Both the position numbers and the translations under genes were made by a program. Under the pieces are notes generated by a model. It did no database searches, was not told the origin of the DNA, and saw nothing but the letters and a program-made list of their open reading frames with translations. From the NCBI GenBank assembly GCA_942159475.1, contig OW804096.1, positions 43,399,744-43,463,743 on the forward strand: a DNA stretch of 64,000 bases. Direction: 5' to 3'. This DNA is from Sthenelais limicola. Taxonomy: Eukaryota; Annelida; Polychaeta; Phyllodocida; Sigalionidae. Shown here piece after piece: positions 57,300 through 64,000 of this stretch (its first letter is position 1; each line of letters opens with the position of its first letter).

Positions 57300-60200
57300 C
57301 AAGGTGGTATCGGTGAGCTTTACTATAGGAGTGCAATCTGGCGCAACGCTCAAATTTAATCGATGGAATCATGATTTATGAAGGGTGGTATGAAATCAGA
57401 ACGTTAAAAAAAGGGACGATCATATTTTGGGGATGAAGTTTAAAACTATTTGGGAGAGGGAGATTTTAACAAGATAATTGATTAAATAAAACCAAGAAAA
57501 CAAAATGCATCCTTCCTTTTACTTCGCACAAATCTATATTTACATTTCAATTACATACATATGTACAATAGCTTCTCCATTCGTCTGTAAAATCAGCAGG
57601 GAACGACAAAGAACGATTTCTAACGAGAGACTTCAACTCATTCAGACAAGCGCGAGATTCAATTTATTTGGAATTGTACCTTAATCATTTAGTTATTTCT
57701 CTCGCACTATAAAACAATGTATACGTTAACTTTGCAATGATATGTCCCATATAGCTGTCCCTATATTCTTTTAATGCGCACGTTCCCGCGATTTCCCAAC
57801 TAAGTATCGGCACAATAACACAATAATCATCTTAACATTGCACGAGATATATAATTATAAGATTATATCACCATCTCAATAAACAGTCATGAAAACTACG
57901 AAAACAAAAAAGTAACAATAAATCTAGTAAATATAATGGATCACAGGAGTAAGCGCCTATTTTGTTTCTTAAATGATACGTATTTGAATATCCATACGGT
58001 ATTTCATAATATCGTAGATATCAATGAGAACCACCGTCATAACTCGTTCATATAATCACAGAATCCCCTACAAATTAATGCTCATATTCCTTTTCACGGG
58101 AATAACATGATAAACGTTATATGGGTCAGATTTTCAGAAAATGTATAATTCACCTTCACCGATTCTCTCAAATAACCCAAATTTCAGACGAAAATAAAGT
58201 TCAAAATACAGTTCAACCTACCCAAACAGATTGTTAGAATCGATGTAATGCCAAATATACTCGAATTTACCTTGTATTGACCAGATTTCAGCTTAATTTA
58301 GCAGAATTTACGAAATGTGTACAGCTGGCAATTGTACATTTTCTGAAAATCTGACCCATATAGTGCTGTTGTATGCCACTATCTATGTCTTTAATTTTTA
58401 CATTTATTTGGATATTTCCCGATGAGTTCTGCGTCACTTCAACCTCAGGTACTCTTGTCCAATGATTATTGAAAATGAAGACCATCATAGTGGGAGAAAT
58501 ATGTCAAGACAGAGTAAGTGTAGAAAAGGGAAAATGAAGATTTTCGTTGCTTCCTAAGGGAATATGACCAGACCAATTGTGCATACAGTACTGTAACACT
58601 GCCATGAAGGAATATGCGAATTTGTTTGAGGACTCTTTAGTGTAACATTTTAACACAGTATTTGAAATATGTACTATCTAAATACATCACAAACAATACA
58701 ATAAATAGGATTCGCCTCTGTGGGCGGAGTACAACCAGACTTCCAGATATTGCAAAACATTGTAAAAATGTATATGTTGCCACTGATAGCATATCGCACT
58801 TTAAAAAAATAATATATACGTGTACCAATAAGAAGATTCAAGATAGGTATTTCACAAGGTTTGGCAAAATGAGGATAGACAGCATCTTGTTTCATGACAT
58901 GAGTAAGTAGATACTAATGGTAATGAATTTGAAATTGGGAATTTTTGTAGTGTGTGTCAGGACCTAATGTTTCTAGGCAATAGGAATCAGAAGGATTGGT
59001 GAGTACAGCAAAGCACAGAGCTAAGGTTGTAGATAGAAGAAATATCAATACAAATTTATAGCAATGTCACGCCAGGCCGTATTACACCCAGTCGAATATT
59101 GAGTGAGAAAAGGGTGGGGACAGGGAGGAATGAAGAAAGGGGGGATTGGAGGGAAGCTGGAAAAGGGAAGGAAGAAAGGATGGCGCTGAAGAGTATGATA
59201 GAGAGTATATTGGCATGAAGTTGATACACAGAAATTGGACAAGCAAGCTGCTTAAGCTTACCTAAACATGAGATATTCCACTTATAACTTAACAACCGTT
59301 ATATTCTGGGGCGGTAATAACCTGTACATAATAATTTTGAGTATGTATACCAATCAATATTGAGATAATATCAATGGGCCAACAGCAACACTGATAATAC
59401 TATGTGCAATAGTAAGCCGGAGAGAAAGAGACACTCACTACTTCATGTACAGCTCGATTCACAATAGCTGTTTGCTTATATATGTATATTACATACGGAA
59501 TGCAACGGCCTTATTTTGGATCTAACATTCTATTCAGCTATGTCATCACAATCGGAGTTCTTTATTCACGAATATCTAGTAGAAATACAGAGATATTTCC
59601 CCAAATGTAGAAATAATACCATGCTTATCCAGGCGGCATATGGGGTAGACAGACAATGAAATTTGTTACCTTGTAAAGAGATGAAATTTTCTAAATCAAT
59701 ACCTTGTGGACAGATCATTATTTAGTTTATTAAATAATTTGTTGAGTATTTGCTTCAACGAGTTCTTGGGTAGTGGCAGGAGACTAAGTCATATCAACAT
59801 GAATACATCAATCAAGGGGATTCCCCGGCAGTATTTCCACCAGCTCCATTCTATATAATTTGTAGGTTGGCGATGGCCCCTGTTAAATAGCTCTCTCGTG
59901 TCGTAAAACAAAAGAATGCTTAGTAAAGGAAAAAATATTGTGGTACAAATGGCCCCTTCTATTGAACAGTAGTCACATGCAATTGTACAACTTGCATATA
60001 TCTTTCTTCCTGAAAAACTCATACATTGTCTTAATACTGTCTGGAAAACATACAGTTAGGAATAATTAAGTACTTAATGCTTAAATGCTACACAACCAAG
60101 TCCAACCATTCTGGTATTTGTTAAGTACGGCAACTCTTCCATCACACATGAAATTACATCTCAGCCTTATTAAGTTCATGGGCCGCCACTTCTGCTATCT

Positions 60201-61722
60201 TTTAGGAGAGTAGCAAAACCAGGTTAATATCAACAACGTAAATAAGTACCAATTTGCGTTTTAGCAAAATTTTAAAATAAGGAGTTTCATTTGAAGTGAA
60301 AGCTGAGATACATTTTCTCAGATCAAACTGGTTTTTTTTAATCGGAAATACAATCGGTTATCAACTGAAATGAAGGCAGTATAGCGTAAGGAGTGCAACA
60401 TCAGCACCCTGGCAAGAAATAACGTTGTAACATTAGAATTAGGAATTGGATATCATCGTTTCATCAGAGTGGAGAGAACTGGGGAAGATTTAATATCTTG
60501 AACACCTAGGACCTCAATTATGCTTTTTCTAAATGACAATGTAATATCCTTAGAATTAATATCTCAGATACAGGCTAATCTTTGCGAGTATTTGATCTCA
60601 AGTTAAAAGGATTAAAGGGCAGTATCTTTCGATAGATGATGTCTCCATTTCCCTTCTAAATGTTATGGCGGAAATAAAAATACTATATCAGTAAGTACGC
60701 CGCTATGTTTGATATGTGTTGAACAATTACAAGCGCGTAAAATATAAAACAGGCAAGCAAAAACTTGGTCTATGGAGATAAAAAAAGAAGAAGTAAAATA
60801 AGAGTAAAATCACGCTCACAGGCAAATATAGAGCAGTTATTTTGCATAAATTTGCACAATTTAAAATTAATGAGAGCGGTTTGATTTTGAAACCAACCCA
60901 TTCCTAGCAACTTGTAGTCTCAACTTCTTAACGGCATGTATATATGACTACCAGACACATTGGTGCAACCTATTCCAATTTGTATAACTTTTGGCTCATT
61001 TAGTAGAGACAAAATAATATTTTCTCATAAAATCTGACAGTTGGTCAACCTGGTGACGTAGTTGTACCTGATCCTCTTGTCAATACAGATTTAGAAAAAA
61101 AGAGCTCGCATGAAAATCGAGGTATCACTACTCTTTTAACAAAGTACCCTGTATAGGAGCAAAATCATTTGTATTTGACTTAGCTTTCAATTAGCATTAA
61201 AACTCGAACAGCAAGGCATACAAGCAAGTTGGAACCGTGCCTCGGACTCGACCCACCCGTCCATATACATATATCTTTATATACAGAAAGTATTTGCTAC
61301 TATTGTACGTTCTCCGATTTACATTGTTGTTGTCCATTTCCGTAGTTTATTTCTGAATGATTATTCTATTAAATATGTATAAATATAAAGTATTGGATTG
61401 AAAGAGCGATTGTTTAGAAATGACTCACATATTATGTACACTTAATTATATATTGTGTCGGTGATCGCGATTGCAATGGGAATGATCTCCTTGCTTAGAC
61501 AACTTTGTGACTTTATATTACATGGGGGATGATGCACGTCTACGATCGTCATGTCTAACAATTATTTCGTTACATACAAGATGAAGAGAGATGGGGCAGA
61601 CAAAAATAGAGGAATTCACAGAATTACTATTTGCACGTATATAAAGGGGCTCTCTGTTTAACAAAGTAGTACAGTGTCGTATGATACATGAAAAGGATCA
61701 GATCATTGTTTTACAGGTCGCA
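57300..61722. other. Intergenic between CAMK4 and PAM
   Basis: AT-rich, with scattered short ORFs and no exon structure that I can support. It contains one MITE (58121-58359). The PAM 3' UTR should occupy its right part. Confidence 0.5.
58121..58359. mobile_element. 239-bp MITE family, copy 3 (best preserved)
   Basis: The perfect terminal inverted repeats of about 25 bp begin ATGGGTCAGATTTTCAGAAA. The flanks read TAT and ATA, compatible with a TA duplication. No coding capacity. Confidence 0.85.
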
Positions 61723-63874
61723 CTATGCCTTCCTCGTGGTCGCACTATACTCTTCCACGTCCGAGTCACTATTCAAGTGGTCAAGCTCCTGGTCACTGGC
61801 TCCGTCAGTGTCAAGTCTACCAAAACCTTTTTTCTGACTAAGCAAGTTGCCCAGATTGAATCTCCGGTTACGGTTTCTTCGGTACATCAATTTGCTTAGG
61901 AAAGAAAATTTTCCTGCAAGTGAGATAATGAGATTGGTTTGAAAAGAATGAACGATAACAATCACAGAGATTGTGTTTGCTCATATTATAGCGTGGTCTA
62001 TAATTGAGAATAGGGAGGTTATATACCAACACCTTGCTGTTTAGAACAGAGAGTTAGTTTTCCCATCATATTACTTATAAAATCAGCCAAGGAAACCCGA
62101 ATAGTTCGAGCAAAACCAGAATTCATTATTTATATCAGTTTAGGGGGCAATATTCATTGGCTACTGTGTTATTAATGGAAAATTTATCTAACCGCCCCCC
62201 CCCCCCCCACACACACACACCAGCACGTTAACAACAAATGTCATACTCTAGATGACGACCAAGCTAGTGTTGCACTACTTCACCTATAAAACTGGATGAT
62301 TACGAAAGCAATAGCATTATCACGACTTTAGAACAAAATATTTATCAGTAACGACATGAATACCGTAGTTAAGCTTACCTCATCAGATTCATCACCTTCT
62401 AATAAAGTGGCTTTCACGTAGCCTTGGTCTTGTGCTGTAAAACATTCCACAAACAATATAAACTAAAAAGAACATACACTACTAAGGTGGCAAGCTAGAC
62501 AGACATGGGTGCATGGTGAGCAGCAAAATATACAATATACATTCCAACACAAACCAATTTTGAGTCGACTTATTAAGAAAAGTGGGGCCGGACCTAATTA
62601 ATTAAGCTACCGATAGGCAAACTCATCTATTAGGTTTTCTAGCAACGCTCACTACAATAAAATTGGTCCAGGGTCAGTGCTTAAAGTATTATTGCTTGTT
62701 TTGAATATCTACCCATTGTATAGATTTACTGCTCGATCACTAGTTACAAGAGAGGCACAGAGGATGACATTTCAAGAACAACATTGTCACACCGATTATT
62801 TTATATATTCTCATGTGCATGTATGAGTGAATATTGGTTCTTCAAATAAGGACAGAAGGAAAGGAAAAAGATGGTATGTAGCCGTTTTTATAGAAAGGAA
62901 GCTATTGGAATTTCAACATATAAAACTAAATATACATCTAGACAACATGCATGGTAGAAAATCTTAGTCAAATATCTAATATGTATGTATAAAAATTATG
63001 TCGCTTTCACAACAATGCTGCCGACACTAAGAGTTGATAAATCAAGGATGCATACATTGAACCACGGGCAAGCGAATTTACTCATTGTCAGCCAAGATAG
63101 TAATACTCACCATTTTTTCTAAGCCTGAGAAATACCGTAACTACCAAGATGAACACAACAGGTATGACTAAGAGAGCACCTATGACCATGGATGCCCCCA
63201 AGTCATTTTCCTCTGCTTCAATTTTCACAGATTCTTTACTGCCGTCTACTGACATCGGGTGCATCAGTACTCCCTTCTTTCGTTTTTGATCTAAGAAAGA
63301 AAGTAAACTTTATAATATAATACATCTTTTTTCAGCAGTCACATATATTTACTGCGCAGTAACGCTTTGCTATTTATTCCTATATATTCAATTGTCGGTA
63401 ATAGAATAACAGAATATCCAGTCAAACCACATTAAAAAATAGGCAATAGAACAAAGGTCATGGGACAGAAAAAAACCCTACCTTCCAGTATATCCTTATG
63501 TATAAAAAAGCGCCATATTTTAAGAGGATCCAACTCCCCAACATAGATAAAATCAGCTTGAAAGCTGACCTCAAGATCATGAGGATTTTGGAAACCCTGA
63601 AAAATATTAGAAAGTGTTCAGGATAGATTCAAGGAGCAAATTGTTATGTTAATACATAAATATTAGAAAAGTAAATGCATTTTGATGGAGAAAACAAAGA
63701 ATTTCATTACATGTAGCGACAGGTGAATAATTGTTCTGAAAGACTGATATCATGGACTTACACCAGGCGGGCCCCAGGTTTCTAATAAGGTGCCTGTGTC
63801 GGGGTGTATAGTAAACCCAAGGACAGGCGTTTCTTTATTATAAAGATCTGGCCCATTCACGGCATACAGTAAAT
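61723..63874 (-). CDS. PAM: Peptidyl-glycine alpha-amidating monooxygenase, C-terminal part
   Basis: Five exons are visible: 63874-63762, 63596-63482, 63290-63111, 62434-62379 and 61913-61723. They encode the last blade of the lyase (PAL) domain (LYAVNGPDLY, NPHDL, IYVGELDPLKIW), one membrane segment (ALLVIPVVFILVVTVFL) and a cytosolic tail. The tail has RFNLGNLLSQKKGFGRLDTDG and a terminal acidic EEYSA, closely resembling human PAM. PAM makes amidated neuropeptides in secretory granules; the tail directs trafficking. The first four exons join in phase (0, 1, 1), but 62434-62379 ends in phase 0 while 61913 needs phase 1. A small exon of 3n+1 bases is therefore missed between them, or splicing differs. 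The 5' part lies beyond the right edge. Confidence 0.9.
62191..62220. repeat. Poly(C)-(AC)n run
   Basis: A simple repeat in the last PAM intron. Confidence 0.9.
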
Positions 63875-64000
63875 CTGAAACAATCATAAATGTACCATGG
63901 TGAGGTCAAGAAACGACTGTTTTAAGAGGATAACGTGTTTGAAATGCTATTAGATATGTTTTTTTATCTATTCCCATAATGCTACATTTTCACTAGTGTG

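Noticed and set aside
58637..58910. Overlapping ORFs on both strands
   Set aside because: Mutually antisense, AT-rich and without similarity or exon signals.

Overview
The window is animal nuclear DNA. It is AT-rich and has GT-AG introns, phase-consistent exons, TATA and AATAAA signals, microsatellites and many class I and class II transposable elements. Four host genes are clear: sorbitol dehydrogenase, a CaMK4-type kinase, the C-terminal part of PAM, and a pair of Ly6/uPAR (LU) proteins. Together with LINEs carrying NADAR and SGNH domains, a Penelope-like element with a GIY-YIG domain, and many MITEs, they suggest a marine invertebrate bilaterian. An ambulacrarian (echinoderm or hemichordate) is my guess, but I cannot fix the phylum from sequence alone.

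Layout. 0.4-1.9 kb: exons of an unrecognised minus-strand gene. 1.96-8.6 kb: a decayed transposase gene with a PHD-like zinc finger, bracketed by clusters of a 13-bp motif and split by a 1.9 kb hAT-like element. 8.6-14.1 kb: mostly gene-free, with a perfect foldback element and low-complexity blocks. 14.1-30.6 kb: one LU gene whose first intron has grown to about 15.6 kb. Inside it are a piggyBac-like MITE, a GGTTCTT-rich repeat, a three-ORF LINE (LINE-A) inserted in that repeat, and a second LINE (LINE-B) inserted in the reverse transcriptase of LINE-A. 32.0-33.4 kb: a second LU gene in tandem. 34.0-35.0 kb: a pogo/Tigger-like element. 36.9-43.5 kb: a complete 8-exon SORD gene on the plus strand. 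45.3-57.1 kb: a complete 12-coding-exon CaMK4-like gene on the minus strand. Its intron 10 holds a broken Penelope-like element with a candidate hammerhead ribozyme, and its 5' flank has a perfect CRE. 61.7-63.9 kb: the last exons of PAM on the minus strand, running off the right edge.

Most notable biology. Both LINEs carry a NADAR domain (YbiA-like, ADP-ribose chemistry) fused behind an RRM-like ORF1. LINE-A also has a separate SGNH-hydrolase ORF that keeps all the catalytic residues. The ORF1 and SGNH frames of LINE-A are open while its reverse transcriptase frame is broken three times. The transposase at 3.4-7.9 kb has the unusual order basic N-terminus, RNase-H-like core, 51-bp-repeat linker, PHD finger. 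It is associated with a 13-bp motif repeated at about 21-bp steps.

All family assignments rest on reading motifs by eye. No database search was run.
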